A stretch of DNA of 64,000 nucleotides from Whitmania pigra (taxonomy: Eukaryota; Annelida; Clitellata; Hirudinida; Haemopidae), in NCBI GenBank assembly GCA_021613335.1, contig JAJTWR010000431.1, positions 682,001 to 746,000 on the forward strand, written 5' to 3'. The notes beneath the pieces are model-generated. The model saw only the letters and a program-made list of their open reading frames with translations, was not told where the DNA came from and searched no databases. Numbering within the stretch: the stretch's first letter is position 1; each line of letters starts with the position of its first letter. Shown piece after piece: positions 18,014-28,050 of this stretch. Made by a program: the position numbers and the translations under genes.

Positions 18014-20659
18014 ATGACCTCGAAGACCCTCGTAATTGTAGAGTCGCCAGCAAAAGCGAAGACCATCTCGCAATTTCTTGGCAAGGACTACAACGTCATG
18101 GCCTCAGTGGGCCACGTGGTGGATTTGCCGTCGAGTGGTCTGTGCGTCGATGTCGAAGACGATTTTCGGCTGACCTACGAGGTCACGAAAAAAGACGTCA
18201 TCCGCCAATTGAAGGAAGCGCTCGCTCGCGCAAAGCAGCTCTTCCTCGCCACCGACGAAGACCGCGAGGGCGAGGCTATCGCCTGGCACTTGATGGAGCA
18301 GTTGAAGCCCAAAGTGCCGACGCGACGGATGGTGTTCCACGAAATCACCCGCAAGGCGATTGAGCACGCGGTCACCCATTCTCGGGACATCGACCAGGGG
18401 CTCGTCGACGCGCAAGAAACGCGGCGCACCCTCGACCGGCTGTACGGCTACGAAGTGTCGCCGGTGCTCTGGCGGAAAGTGAAAACCGGACTCTCCGCCG
18501 GGCGGGTGCAGAGCCCAGCGATTCGGCTGATTGTCGAGCGCGAGCGCGAGCGGATGAATTTCCGTTCGGCGTCGTACTGGGACATCGTCGCCGAGCACCC
18601 GACCACGCCAGCCTTCACGTCTACCTTGCAGCGCATCGGCGGCAAGCGCGTCGCCACCGGCCGCGACTTCAACCAAAAGGGAGAGCTCACCAACAAGGAC
18701 GCGCTCCTCCTCGACGAGAAGTTTGCGCGTGGGCTCGCGGAGAGCCTGGCGGGGCGCTCGTTCACCGTCGCCGCGCTGGAACGCCGTCCGTACCGCTCCA
18801 GCCCCAAGCCGCCGTTCATGACCTCGACCTTGCAGCAAGAAGGTGGGCGAAAGCTTTCGATGAGCGCCCAGCAGGTGATGCGCGTCGCGCAGAGCCTCTA
18901 CGAGAGCGGCTACATCACCTACATGCGCACCGACAGCACCGTGCTCTCCCAGTCGGCGCTGACGGCAGCCCGGGAGCAGATTCGCGAGCGCTTCGGCGCC
19001 GAGTCGCTGCCCGATGAGCCGCGGCAGTACGCGCGCAAGGTGAAGAACGCGCAGGAGGCCCACGAGGCGATTCGCCCGGCCGGGGAACGCTTCCGCGCGC
19101 CCGACGAAGTCGCGAAGGAACTCGCTCCGGCGCAGCTCAAACTCTACGAGCTCATCTGGCGTCGGACACTTGCGAGCCAAATGGCCGACGCCATCGGCGA
19201 GTCGCTCACCGTGCGCCTCTCCGGCGAGTCGCCGCGCAAGGAACACGTGGAGTTTGTAACCTCCGGACGCACCATCCATTCGCCGGGGCACCTGCGGGCC
19301 TACGAAGAGGAAAAAGACGAAGCCACCACCGCCGAAGAAGACATGGTGCTGCCGAAGTTCACTGTCGGCGACACGGTCCCGGTGAAGTCGCTGACCCCCA
19401 AAGGCCACGAGACTCCGCCGCCACCGCGCTACACCGAAGCGAGCCTCGTGAAGAAGCTCGAAGAGCTCGGCATCGGCCGCCCGTCGACCTACGCTTCCAT
19501 CATCGGCACCCTCCAGGCGAAGTACGTGTGGAAAAAGGGCCAGGCGCTCATCCCGAATTGGGAGGCGTTCGCCGTCGTGGCGCTCCTCGAAAAGCACTTT
19601 CAAGACTTGGTGGACTTGGCATTCACCGCCGAGCTGGAAGAGGACCTCGACAAAATCGCCGCTGGCGAGCGCGAGAAGGTCGCCTTCTTGAAAGACTTCT
19701 ACTTCGGCTCCGGTGCGCACCCGGGCCTCAAGTCGCAAGTTACCCAGAACCTCGAAAAAATCGACGCCGCCGCCATCAACTCCATCTCCATCGGCCGCGA
19801 CGAATCTGGTCGCGAGGTCGTCGTGAAGCCTGGCCGCTACGGCCCGTACCTGCGCCGCGGCGACGACACGGTGTCGGTGCCGGAGACGCTCCCACCAGAC
19901 GAAGTCACCATCGACAAGGCGCTGGAGCTGTTCCGCGCACCCAAGTCGACGGAGCCCATCGGCAAGGACCCGGCGAGTGGCCTGCCGATTTACGTGAAGC
20001 AGGGCCGCTTCGGTCCCTACGTGCAGCTCGGCGATGGCGACGACGACAACAAGCCCAAGACGCAATCGCTCTTCAAGACCATGCGGCCCGAAGAGGTGAC
20101 GGTAGAAGTCGCGTTGAAGCTCCTCACGCTCCCGCGCACGCTTGGCAAAGCTCCCGACGGCGAAGAGGTCATCGCCCAGAACGGACGCTACGGCCCGTAC
20201 CTGTCGAAGGGCAAAGAGACCCGCAACATCGACGACGAGACTCGGCTCCTCACCATCAGCCTCGACGAAGCCCTCGCGCTCTTCAAAGAGCCCAAGCAAT
20301 TCGGCCGGCGCCGCACCGCACGACCGCCACTGGCGTCGCTCGGGAATGACCCGGAGAGCCAGAAGCCGATAGTGGTGAAAGACGGACGCTTTGGACCGTA
20401 CGTCACCGACGGCGAAACCCTCGCCTCGCTGCGCAAGGGCGATGAGCCCTCCGAACTCACTTTGGAACGAGCGCTCGAACTCCTCCAGTTGCGCCGGGAC
20501 TACCTCGCGACGCCGGAGGCGCAGGAGCGCCTCGCTCGCAAAGGCAAAGGCCGCCGTGGCGCGGCCAAGTCGGGAGCGGCGGCGAAGAAGAAGGCAGCCC
20601 CCGCCAAGAAAGCCGCGCCGAAGCGCGCCGCCAAGAAGGCCTCGCCAAGCAAAGCCTAG
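18014..20659 (+). CDS. topA: DNA topoisomerase I (type IA)
   Basis: The 881-aa enzyme relaxes negative supercoils. It has the TOPRIM domain (IVESPAKAKTISQFLG; ATDEDREGEAIAWHL with the metal-binding acidic residues), the QSPAIRLIVERERE region, and the active-site tyrosine near residue 303 in GYITYMRTDST. The C-terminus has no Cys4 zinc fingers; instead four repeats of the topoisomerase C-terminal type end in GRYGPYLR, GRFGPYVQL, GRYGPYLSK and GRFGPYV. A Lys/Ala-rich tail of about 35 residues follows (KKAAPAKKAAPKRAAKK), likely binding DNA like a histone H1 tail. The gene overlaps the convergent hrpB by four bases at the stop codons. Confidence 0.95.
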   Translation: MTSKTLVIVESPAKAKTISQFLGKDYNVMASVGHVVDLPSSGLCVDVEDDFRLTYEVTKKDVIRQLKEALARAKQLFLATDEDREGEAIAWHLMEQLKPKVPTRRMVFHEITRKAIEHAVTHSRDIDQGLVDAQETRRTLDRLYGYEVSPVLWRKVKTGLSAGRVQSPAIRLIVERERERMNFRSASYWDIVAEHPTTPAFTSTLQRIGGKRVATGRDFNQKGELTNKDALLLDEKFARGLAESLAGRSFTVAALERRPYRSSPKPPFMTSTLQQEGGRKLSMSAQQVMRVAQSLYESGYITYMRTDSTVLSQSALTAAREQIRERFGAESLPDEPRQYARKVKNAQEAHEAIRPAGERFRAPDEVAKELAPAQLKLYELIWRRTLASQMADAIGESLTVRLSGESPRKEHVEFVTSGRTIHSPGHLRAYEEEKDEATTAEEDMVLPKFTVGDTVPVKSLTPKGHETPPPPRYTEASLVKKLEELGIGRPSTYASIIGTLQAKYVWKKGQALIPNWEAFAVVALLEKHFQDLVDLAFTAELEEDLDKIAAGEREKVAFLKDFYFGSGAHPGLKSQVTQNLEKIDAAAINSISIGRDESGREVVVKPGRYGPYLRRGDDTVSVPETLPPDEVTIDKALELFRAPKSTEPIGKDPASGLPIYVKQGRFGPYVQLGDGDDDNKPKTQSLFKTMRPEEVTVEVALKLLTLPRTLGKAPDGEEVIAQNGRYGPYLSKGKETRNIDDETRLLTISLDEALALFKEPKQFGRRRTARPPLASLGNDPESQKPIVVKDGRFGPYVTDGETLASLRKGDEPSELTLERALELLQLRRDYLATPEAQERLARKGKGRRGAAKSGAAAKKKAAPAKKAAPKRAAKKASPSKA

Positions 20660-23064
20660 CCCTTCGGACGAAGCGGGTCCTCCGGCCACGCGTGGCGCGG
20701 ATAGCGGCGCATGAGCTCGCTGCGGATGCTCGGGTAGTGCCGGGTCCAAAACCCCGCGAGGTCCTGGGTCACCTGCACCTCCCGTCCGTTGGGCGCGAGG
20801 AGCCGCAGCGTCAGCGGTCGACCGGCGAGCAGTGGGCTGTCCTTCGTGCCGAAGAAGTCCTGTAGCCGCGACGACACCGAGGGCGGAAGCCCGGGCCGGT
20901 ATTCGACGCGCACTTGGCGGCCACTTGGCAAGGTTATCCGCTCTGGCACATGTTTGCGGAGCTGGCCCGCCGCCTCGTAGGGGAGCGCCTGCAGCAGCGC
21001 TGCCTCCCAGTCCACGGACTTCAGCTCTGCGAGGCTGTGCTTCGATTCCGCTTCGTTGAGCAGCGCTTGCAGCTCCGCTGCCTCGCCAGCGGCGCGCACA
21101 CTGTCACCCAAGCGAGCGGCAACTTCCAGGCGGGCCCGCCACAGCGACAGCACCTCTGCGCTGCACACGCTCGAAAGGCCAAGCTCTCGCACCTTGGCAA
21201 GAAAGAGTTCCCGCGCCGCCGGGTCGTTGCCATTGGTGGTGCGCGTCTCCTCCAGCGTGAGCTCTCCGTAGCGCAGCCGGGTGAGGGCTTCGACCCGGCC
21301 GCGCCCTTCCTCCCACGTCAGCAGCTCCTCGGAGGTGACTCGGTCGAGGAGCCATTCCGGCTCGACAGCGCTCGCGAGGCGAATGAGGACTTGCTCGCCC
21401 CGCGCCTCCGCATCGAGCACCACCAGGTACTCGGAGTCGCGCACGGTGGAGTTCTTCGCGAGCGTCGCGGAGCCGCCCCGGCACAAAAGGAAAGAGTCGC
21501 TCTTGGGGGCGCGCCGCTTGGCGACATTCCCCGAGAAGCCCGCGAGCATCGCCCGGCGCACGGCAGCGTCGGTGTCTGTCGGCGGCTTCGTACTCTTCAA
21601 GTCTCGCGCGAGCCTGCGGGCAACTTCGCTCACCTCTCGCTCGACTCGCGGCGGCAGGGAAACCGCATCCAAGTCCGACGTGCTGACGCTGTCCGCCGGA
21701 AGGTCTTGCCGTCGCCAATCGACTTCTCGCAAGAGCGCCACCGCGCGAGCGCCCTCTTTCGCAACGCCGAGTTCTTCGGCGGCGATGAGGATGCGCGCAA
21801 GCCGCGGGTGTACCGGGAAGCGCAGGAGCCGCTTTCCAAGGGCGGTGAGTTGTCCGCGCTCGTCGGTGGCGCCAAGTTCGCGCAGGAGCGCGGCAGCCTC
21901 GGCCACATGCGCCTTCGGCGGCGGCTCCAAAAACGGCAGCGCGTCGTCTCCTAAGCCCTTCAAGGCGAGCAGTGTTTCCGCGAAGTCGGCGCGGACGATT
22001 TCCGGCGCTTCGCTCGCGGCGCGAGCCTCGAAGTCTTCGCGGGTGTAGAGCCGCTCGCAGACGCCGTCGCGCGTGCGCCCGGCGCGTCCCGCGCGTTGGA
22101 TTGCCGAGGCGCGGGAGATTTTTTCGACCGTCAGCGAGGCAAGGCCGCTCCAGGGTGAGAAGCGGGCGACCCGCGCGAGGCCCGAGTCGATGACTGCGGC
22201 GACGCCCTCAATTGTCACCGAAGTCTCGGCCACGTTGGTCGAAAGGATTATCCGCCGCCGCTTGCCGGGAGTCACCGCACGGTCCTGTTGGTCCGCCGGG
22301 AGTGCCCCGTGAAGGCGCAGCAGCTCCAGCCCTTCTGCCTCGGCGAGGGGCGTGAGGAGCCGTTCGCACTTGGCGATTTCGCCCACCCCCGGCAGGAACA
22401 CCAGCAGGTCGCCCGTGGATTCGCGCTGCAGCACCCGCTTCACCGCTCCTTGCACCTGCGCTTCGAGTGGCCGCGGGTCTGGTCGCTCCAGGTAGCGAAC
22501 GTCGACCGAGAAGCGTTTGCCGTGCGCTTCGACCACCGCCGCGTCTCCGAGCCATGCGGCGAGCGCGCGGCTTTCGAGCGTCGCCGACATCACCACCAGT
22601 TTCAGGTCCGGGCGCGCAGTCTGTTGCAGGCGCGCAATCCAGGCGAGCGCGAGCTCGGAGGCAAGGCCGCGCTCGTGGAACTCGTCGAGGACGACCGCGC
22701 CGACGCCGCGGAGCTGCGGGTCGGAGAGGAGCCGACGGGTGAGGATGCCTTCGGTGAGGAAGCGCAGCTTGGTGGCGCTCGACGACACGTCTTCCATGCG
22801 CACCTGAAAGCCGACCGTCTGTCCGACTTCTTCCCCGAGCTCCGAGGCAACCCGACGAGCGGCCAGCCGGGCGGCGATGCGCCGGGGCTCCAGCACCAGC
22901 ACCTCCGGGTATTCAGCGACGAGCGCCCGGGGGACGCGGGTGGTCTTCCCGCTCCCGGGCTCCGCCTGAATGATGACGGCGCGCGACTGCTTCAGTCGTT
23001 GGAGGAGTTCGGGGATGACCCCATCGATGGGCAGCGCCAGAGCCCTGTCCCGATGGGGCGGCAT
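20656..23064 (-). CDS. hrpB: ATP-dependent helicase HrpB
   Basis: The 802-aa protein is a DEAH/RHA-type SF2 helicase. Walker A is AEPGSGKTT (34-42), motif II DEFH (127-130), motif III VVMSATLES, motif V STNVAETSVTIEGV and motif VI QRAGRAGRT; then the HA2 and HrpB-specific C-terminal domains (LPSGRQVRVEYRPGLPPSVSSR...DFFGTKDSP) are present. HrpB length is about 800-840 aa, so the gene is complete. Its cellular role is poorly known. It is the last of a five-gene minus-strand run (21 bases after the lipoprotein gene) and overlaps topA at the stop. Confidence 0.9.
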   Translation of the reverse strand: MPPHRDRALALPIDGVIPELLQRLKQSRAVIIQAEPGSGKTTRVPRALVAEYPEVLVLEPRRIAARLAARRVASELGEEVGQTVGFQVRMEDVSSSATKLRFLTEGILTRRLLSDPQLRGVGAVVLDEFHERGLASELALAWIARLQQTARPDLKLVVMSATLESRALAAWLGDAAVVEAHGKRFSVDVRYLERPDPRPLEAQVQGAVKRVLQRESTGDLLVFLPGVGEIAKCERLLTPLAEAEGLELLRLHGALPADQQDRAVTPGKRRRIILSTNVAETSVTIEGVAAVIDSGLARVARFSPWSGLASLTVEKISRASAIQRAGRAGRTRDGVCERLYTREDFEARAASEAPEIVRADFAETLLALKGLGDDALPFLEPPPKAHVAEAAALLRELGATDERGQLTALGKRLLRFPVHPRLARILIAAEELGVAKEGARAVALLREVDWRRQDLPADSVSTSDLDAVSLPPRVEREVSEVARRLARDLKSTKPPTDTDAAVRRAMLAGFSGNVAKRRAPKSDSFLLCRGGSATLAKNSTVRDSEYLVVLDAEARGEQVLIRLASAVEPEWLLDRVTSEELLTWEEGRGRVEALTRLRYGELTLEETRTTNGNDPAARELFLAKVRELGLSSVCSAEVLSLWRARLEVAARLGDSVRAAGEAAELQALLNEAESKHSLAELKSVDWEAALLQALPYEAAGQLRKHVPERITLPSGRQVRVEYRPGLPPSVSSRLQDFFGTKDSPLLAGRPLTLRLLAPNGREVQVTQDLAGFWTRHYPSIRSELMRRYPRHAWPEDPLRPKG

Positions 23065-23085
23065 CCCCTCCCCTTACCACGCGCC

Positions 23086-25038
23086 CTAGCCGTTCGTGAT
23101 GGAGAGCGTATAAGGCGTGCAGCTCGCGGGTGCGCCCGCCTTGAGGAAGACCTTCACGTAGTACATGGCGTGATCCGGAACCGCAGGAATCCCTCCGGCT
23201 TCGTAGCTCCGGCCGCAGACCTCCGACTCTAGGTAACAGGCCGAGTCGGCAGTGCCTGAGTTGTGGCGGTACACGCACATCTGGACGTTGGGATCAGAGC
23301 TCACGAGGTTCACCCGCACCCGATACGTGTCGATGAGGAACTGCATGTCGTCGCGAGCAAAGAAGCGATACCAACGCGTGTCGCCTTCCTTTGGCGTGTT
23401 GCCGGTGAAGGTTCGCGACGTCGAGTTGTCCGGGAATTCGCCGCAGTCGGTCCCTTGGCTGCAGTTGCGCCCGGCGGTGCCGAGGTCTGCGCACTCGCAG
23501 CCGTTCTGCAGGGTCCCGTCGGTGTTGTAGTAGCCCTCGCTGCAGTTGCCGATGCCGCAGCGCCCCTGGGTGCAGGCAGCGACGGCGTGGGGATACACAC
23601 AGGCGTCGCTGCAGGTGCGTACTTTTCCGGAAAGCGGAACGGTGATCGGCTTTGCGAGAGGATTCGCATCGTTGATGATGACCGAACCGACAAAGTCTCC
23701 GGTGGTCTCGCCGCGCAGCTGGACGCCGAACGACACCGAGCTGCCGGCATCGACCTGCACCGGCGTCGTCGGCACTTCGTCGAGGGCGAAGGAGCGACTC
23801 GTGCCTGGGGAGAGTGCGATGCTGCGCAGCTCCTTCACCTCGTCGCTCATGTTGGTAACCACCAACTTCTGGGTGAAGGTGTTCCCCAAGAGAACGACCC
23901 CGGCATCAATGCTGGCGGGCCGCGCTTCAAAGCCCCACTCGTCGACGCGCGCCTCGAAGAGATACTTGAAGGCAGTGGCGTCCGGGTCATTGGTCGTCCC
24001 GGTGAGTTCGGCGGCTACGGCGATAGCCGAGGTGCTCTCTCCGGTAAGAGACAAGGTGGCTTCTGCAGAGCCGAACGAAGGGATGCGGGCGCTTTGTCCA
24101 CTGGCAAAGCTCGCGGTCACTTTTAAGGGTGAGCTGTTCACCTTGAGCTGGTTCACTGTGAGCTCGGCGCCGCCAAAGTTGCGGAAGAGCACCTTGGCCG
24201 TCGACATGCTGCCGCGCATCGCCGCCAGCGCCGGAATGGGCGATGGGTCCAACACCAAGTGCGGATTAGCGTAGGTGGTGCCCGTCACCGGAATGGAGAC
24301 GGAAGCGATGCCGCTCGTGGAGCTCTCTACATTCACCGCGCCATTGAGGGTACTCGCCTTCGCGGGCGTCCAACGCAGCCGGATAGTCCCACTCTGTCCT
24401 GGCAACAGCGTCGTGTCGCTCGGCATGATTACCTCGAGAGGCAGCCCAGCGGTGTCCACTCGCTCCAACTTTACGCTCGCATTGCCAGTCCCCGCGTTGC
24501 GAGCGACGAGCAGCATTTCCTTTGCCTGTCCCACCGGCACGAAGCCGAAGCCCGCCACCTGCGGCGTCACTTCGAGCACCGGGGTGCCCACGACGCGCCA
24601 TTGCACCGGTATGGAGAAACTCCCGGCGGGAATGCGCACGTAGCTCCCACCGGGGTTGCTCTCCGCATACTCGACGAGGAGTTGGGCACTTGTTTGCGCA
24701 AGTGAGCTCTTCGGCGCAAAGCGCACGGTCAAGGTGATGCTCCCGCCTTCGGTGACCACTGCAGGCAGCACCGGGTCGGTGGTCACCGTCATGCCCGGGA
24801 CGTCGGGGCTGATGCTCACCGCGCGCACCGTGATTTTCCTCGGCAACTTGACGGTCACTTTCGCGGTGAGCGTCGTGTCGCACCCCGGCTCGCCGCAGAC
24901 GAAGCCCAGCGTTCCCGGCGTCACCGAGAAAATGTCGGTGGACACATAATCCTTGGTGTCGTTCGTCGTGGTCGGAACCTGCCCCCCACACCCCACCAAC
25001 ATTGCCCATGCCACTATTCCTAGAATCCGCTTTCCCAT
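23086..25038 (-). CDS. Secreted lipoprotein with choice-of-anchor/HYDIN-like repeats and Cys-rich tail
   Basis: The 650-aa protein starts with a lipoprotein signal peptide whose lipobox cysteine is residue 17 (AMLVGC). The body has about four immunoglobulin-like domains of the ASPM-SPD-2-Hydin/choice-of-anchor D type, recognisable by repeats of the form PxxxxFGxVxxGxxxxxxxxxxNxGxxxxxv (for example VTPQVAGFGFVPVGQAKE). A Cys-rich stretch follows (CSDACVYPHAVAACTQGRCG and GNCSEGYYNTDG), then a C-terminal beta-sandwich with WYRFFARDD. Such proteins are typical of myxobacterial surfaces. It lies 17 bases after a paralogue. Confidence 0.75.
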   Translation of the reverse strand: MGKRILGIVAWAMLVGCGGQVPTTTNDTKDYVSTDIFSVTPGTLGFVCGEPGCDTTLTAKVTVKLPRKITVRAVSISPDVPGMTVTTDPVLPAVVTEGGSITLTVRFAPKSSLAQTSAQLLVEYAESNPGGSYVRIPAGSFSIPVQWRVVGTPVLEVTPQVAGFGFVPVGQAKEMLLVARNAGTGNASVKLERVDTAGLPLEVIMPSDTTLLPGQSGTIRLRWTPAKASTLNGAVNVESSTSGIASVSIPVTGTTYANPHLVLDPSPIPALAAMRGSMSTAKVLFRNFGGAELTVNQLKVNSSPLKVTASFASGQSARIPSFGSAEATLSLTGESTSAIAVAAELTGTTNDPDATAFKYLFEARVDEWGFEARPASIDAGVVLLGNTFTQKLVVTNMSDEVKELRSIALSPGTSRSFALDEVPTTPVQVDAGSSVSFGVQLRGETTGDFVGSVIINDANPLAKPITVPLSGKVRTCSDACVYPHAVAACTQGRCGIGNCSEGYYNTDGTLQNGCECADLGTAGRNCSQGTDCGEFPDNSTSRTFTGNTPKEGDTRWYRFFARDDMQFLIDTYRVRVNLVSSDPNVQMCVYRHNSGTADSACYLESEVCGRSYEAGGIPAVPDHAMYYVKVFLKAGAPASCTPYTLSITNG

Positions 25039-25055
25039 AGCCCTTCCCCTCCACG

Positions 25056-26762
25056 TTATTTGAGTAAAAACACTCCATTGCGACGCACGAATTGTGCGAC
25101 TTCCACGATGTTGCCGCGCCTGTCGAGTTTGACCGTGAGCTCTTTTTTTATCTCGCCGTTCACCTTGAGAATTACCTGCGCGGAGGTCCCAGTATTCTTC
25201 CAGCAGTGCGTAGCGAGTGCGCTGGCGACGTTTTTGCCCGGGATGATGGTCGTACCCATGAGGAGCTTTTGCAGAACGTCGAGGGTCACCCCGAGCAGCG
25301 ACATGAGCAACTCATTGGCTATCGACGCACAATCTTCGGTGTACTGCACGTAGAGCGTCCAAGTGCCGTCGCGGGTAACTTTTCCGAGCGTTATCCACTG
25401 AGGTTCGCTCTTCGGAGGGGTGTCAAACCAGCGGCACTCCCCATAAGTACCCCAGCTTTCCTTCCCGTCTTTGGAGCGGGTGCAATACTCGCCGTTGGGA
25501 CTTTCGAGCATCAGGGTCGCTTGGCGGTGGTCGGTATCGAAGATGCCATCTCTACCGTTCTCGTAGGTAAGGGTCGCTGAAACCATCTGCGCGCCGAGGG
25601 CATCAACGCCAGTGCCAGAGAGCGGAATCGCGACGCTGGCCTTCCCGGGGATGTTCGTGCCCAAATTCAACATGCCGGCCTGGAGTCCGTAGGCCGAGGG
25701 CCCGAACTCAACTTGGACGTCCAGATACTTGCCGGGCTCTATCGACGTTGGATCCTTCAACGTCGAGGAGTACGCGCGCTCAATCCTGAAACCAACCCAC
25801 TCCGGCGACAAGATGAGCGTCGAAGTGCCGGTGTTCTGGATGGTGAGGAGCAGCGGGCGAGAATCGCCGATGCGGACCGAGCCGAAGTCGAGACGTGCCG
25901 GAGAAATTGCAATTGCCGGGGGACCTTGCGCGGTGCCGCGAGCTTCGACAGTGAAGGATTCGTTGTCGGTATGGATGATGATGTTTGCTTTGGATTCGGT
26001 GGCAGTGCTCGGAGCGTAGGCGACCTGAACTTCGAGCTGCGCAGTGCGGTCCTTGAGGAACGGCGCGAGCGTGCGCTCGGTCACTGGGACGACCCCGATT
26101 TCTCCGCCGTCAGGCACAATAGAAACTGAGCGCACCGTGAGCTTCGCGTCGCCGGTGCCGGCATTGACGATAGTGATGGTCCGTCGAGCTACCTCCCCGG
26201 GGCGCACGAAGCCAAAGTCGATGGTCGAGGGCGACACCGAGAGGGCCTCTTGCCCCGCGACACTTGCCCGCACCGGAACGCCAAGCGACGGGACGTCGAG
26301 GTCATCCGTCGCGAGGGTCAACACCGAGTTGTATTCTCCTGGCACCTTGGAACGAGCGTGGATGCCCACGTCCGTGGATTTCCCGGGTGCAATCTCCTTC
26401 GGGAATTTCCCTTCGACCGAAAAGACGCCGCCGTCGATGCGCGCCGAAAAGATGGTGAGGCTGCACTCCCCGAGGTTCGTGACCGTCAGCGCTTCCCGAA
26501 CATCGTCGTCCATACTGATGGGACCGAAGTCGACAGCTCGCGGTGTAGCCGAGAGCACTGGTCGACCACTATCGGGATTGGTACAGGTGGCGGTACGGCG
26601 ATCAGTACATCGCCCCGCGTAGCACACTTCGCTCGCGAGGCAGACTTCGTTGCTGGAGCAAAAACCGCCGATGAGTTCGGAGCGCTCGCATGCCGAACAC
26701 AGAACTATAATGCTCCACAACCACCCCCACTTACGCTGCCCACGCAGCCCACGTCGCCCCAT
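25056..26762 (-). CDS. Secreted lipoprotein with HYDIN-like repeats (paralogue)
   Basis: The 568-aa protein carries a signal peptide and lipobox LCSAC (Cys 25), a short Cys-rich segment (CSSNEVCLASEVCYAGRCTD) and then three HYDIN/choice-of-anchor-like beta domains (ATPRAVDFGPISMDDDVREA; VSPSTIDFGFVRPGEVARR; ISPARLDFGSVRIGDSRPL). The C-terminal third is a different region with several cysteines and Trp residues and no domain I recognise. The architecture mirrors the next gene with the Cys-rich part moved to the N-terminus. It is probably an outer-membrane surface protein. Confidence 0.7.
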   Translation of the reverse strand: MGRRGLRGQRKWGWLWSIIVLCSACERSELIGGFCSSNEVCLASEVCYAGRCTDRRTATCTNPDSGRPVLSATPRAVDFGPISMDDDVREALTVTNLGECSLTIFSARIDGGVFSVEGKFPKEIAPGKSTDVGIHARSKVPGEYNSVLTLATDDLDVPSLGVPVRASVAGQEALSVSPSTIDFGFVRPGEVARRTITIVNAGTGDAKLTVRSVSIVPDGGEIGVVPVTERTLAPFLKDRTAQLEVQVAYAPSTATESKANIIIHTDNESFTVEARGTAQGPPAIAISPARLDFGSVRIGDSRPLLLTIQNTGTSTLILSPEWVGFRIERAYSSTLKDPTSIEPGKYLDVQVEFGPSAYGLQAGMLNLGTNIPGKASVAIPLSGTGVDALGAQMVSATLTYENGRDGIFDTDHRQATLMLESPNGEYCTRSKDGKESWGTYGECRWFDTPPKSEPQWITLGKVTRDGTWTLYVQYTEDCASIANELLMSLLGVTLDVLQKLLMGTTIIPGKNVASALATHCWKNTGTSAQVILKVNGEIKKELTVKLDRRGNIVEVAQFVRRNGVFLLK

Positions 26763-26817
26763 GCAAACACCCCCAACCCGACCACAATCGTAGCGGCCGA
26801 AGTTGGGGGGCGCAACA

Positions 26818-28008
26818 CTACGGAGTACTTATTTTTTTCTTGGGCGGCTTCGGGCACTGCTTTTCGTCGCTGTCGCGCGTCTCCTCGGCCTGTTTCAAAT
26901 CCTTGTCATAGGTCGCCACAAGTCCCGAAATCCGATTCTCGGCGGGAGCCCAATCGCCGGAGGAAACCTTGCTTTGGGCGCGCACGAAGGTGAGGTAGTC
27001 ATTGCCCACTTTTCGCACATTCTCGACGCTCTTGATTCGCTCAACGTCTGCCGCGACAAGCACCGGGCAAAGCTCACGCAACTCTTTGTACAGCTTGCCG
27101 CTGGGCTTCTCGTTGTAACGATTCACGAGGGACGCATATTCCAACGCAGCCGCATTGCGCTTGCCGTGCGCGGCAAAAACGTCGGCAGTTCGCTGCTGAC
27201 CGACCGCATCGAATTGGTGCATTTGCTCATTCGCTCCCAGTCCCTCAATCAGCGAAGGCCCGTAGGCATTGATGAGGACCACCGGATAGCTGAACTTACC
27301 CTCCTCAGTCGGAAGCTTCGCATCTTTTGATTTCTCGGCGATGCATGCTGCAAGCGGCGTATTTACGAGGGGTTCGCTCGGCTTCGTGGGGGTTCCAAAT
27401 TGCACATTCACGATTGTCTTCGTGGGAACAGCTTTTCCCTGAAACTCTTGGAAGCAGGGGCAGGCCTTCCGCAATTCTATGCGGAGGTTTGCGAGGGCGT
27501 CCGCGAGCTTAGACTTCCCTAATTTCACCGGCCCTTGGGAAGCTTGAATGGTGACGGTGGCAGTTATCGGCTTCTTCGCTCCGGGGGTGGGAGGCAGGTT
27601 GAGGAGCTTGGTCACTCCAAGGACACAGGCTTTTCCTTCTTCGGTGAGAACTTCGCTCTTCACGTCGTATTCAACTTGCTCGCCTACTGAGGCGGTGATG
27701 GTGAAGAAGCCAATCTCACGAGCATTCTTCGGGTCAATGAAGCACTCTTGAAACGCTGGAGACTGTGCGAGGAGCGTAGCCACGAGAACATCTGAGTTCA
27801 GCTTGGCGTCGATTTGACGAGGGGCACAACTCGCGATGTCGAAGAAGCGGAGATTTTCATCGACGCCTGCAAGGGACAGCTGTTGCTGAGGCTCCGGACG
27901 CGCCGCCGCCACCTTGGGGGCAGTTCCCGAAGTTGCGCAACTCGTGGCAATAACGAATGCGACGCTCGCCAACGGTGCAAGGGACCATCCCCGGTAATGG
28001 CTCGTCAT
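26818..28008 (-). CDS. Lipoprotein of unknown family (paralogue A)
   Basis: The 396-aa product has a signal peptide with lipobox ATSC (Cys 24). The mature part resembles the next upstream gene in order and spacing: CAPRQIDAKL, then SPAFQECFIDP, then EEGKACVLGV, then CPCFQEF, with matching cysteines at similar places in the partner (CSVRRTEVPL, MPAFRECLL, ERGQTCVLAV, CPCYRAI). The second half is helical and rich in charged residues. The two look like a tandem duplication. I know no named family; the conserved Cys pairs suggest disulfides in the periplasm. Confidence 0.6.
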   Translation of the reverse strand: MTSHYRGWSLAPLASVAFVIATSCATSGTAPKVAAARPEPQQQLSLAGVDENLRFFDIASCAPRQIDAKLNSDVLVATLLAQSPAFQECFIDPKNAREIGFFTITASVGEQVEYDVKSEVLTEEGKACVLGVTKLLNLPPTPGAKKPITATVTIQASQGPVKLGKSKLADALANLRIELRKACPCFQEFQGKAVPTKTIVNVQFGTPTKPSEPLVNTPLAACIAEKSKDAKLPTEEGKFSYPVVLINAYGPSLIEGLGANEQMHQFDAVGQQRTADVFAAHGKRNAAALEYASLVNRYNEKPSGKLYKELRELCPVLVAADVERIKSVENVRKVGNDYLTFVRAQSKVSSGDWAPAENRISGLVATYDKDLKQAEETRDSDEKQCPKPPKKKISTP

Positions 28009-28050
28009 CTCGTTTGTCTCCTTTCAAGTGGGTTGGCTGATGAAACGGCA

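Noticed and set aside
18104..20749. An 881-codon open frame antisense to topA
   Set aside because: It is a shadow frame of a GC-rich gene: Arg/His/Leu-rich composition without domains, while the plus-strand frame is a full TopA.
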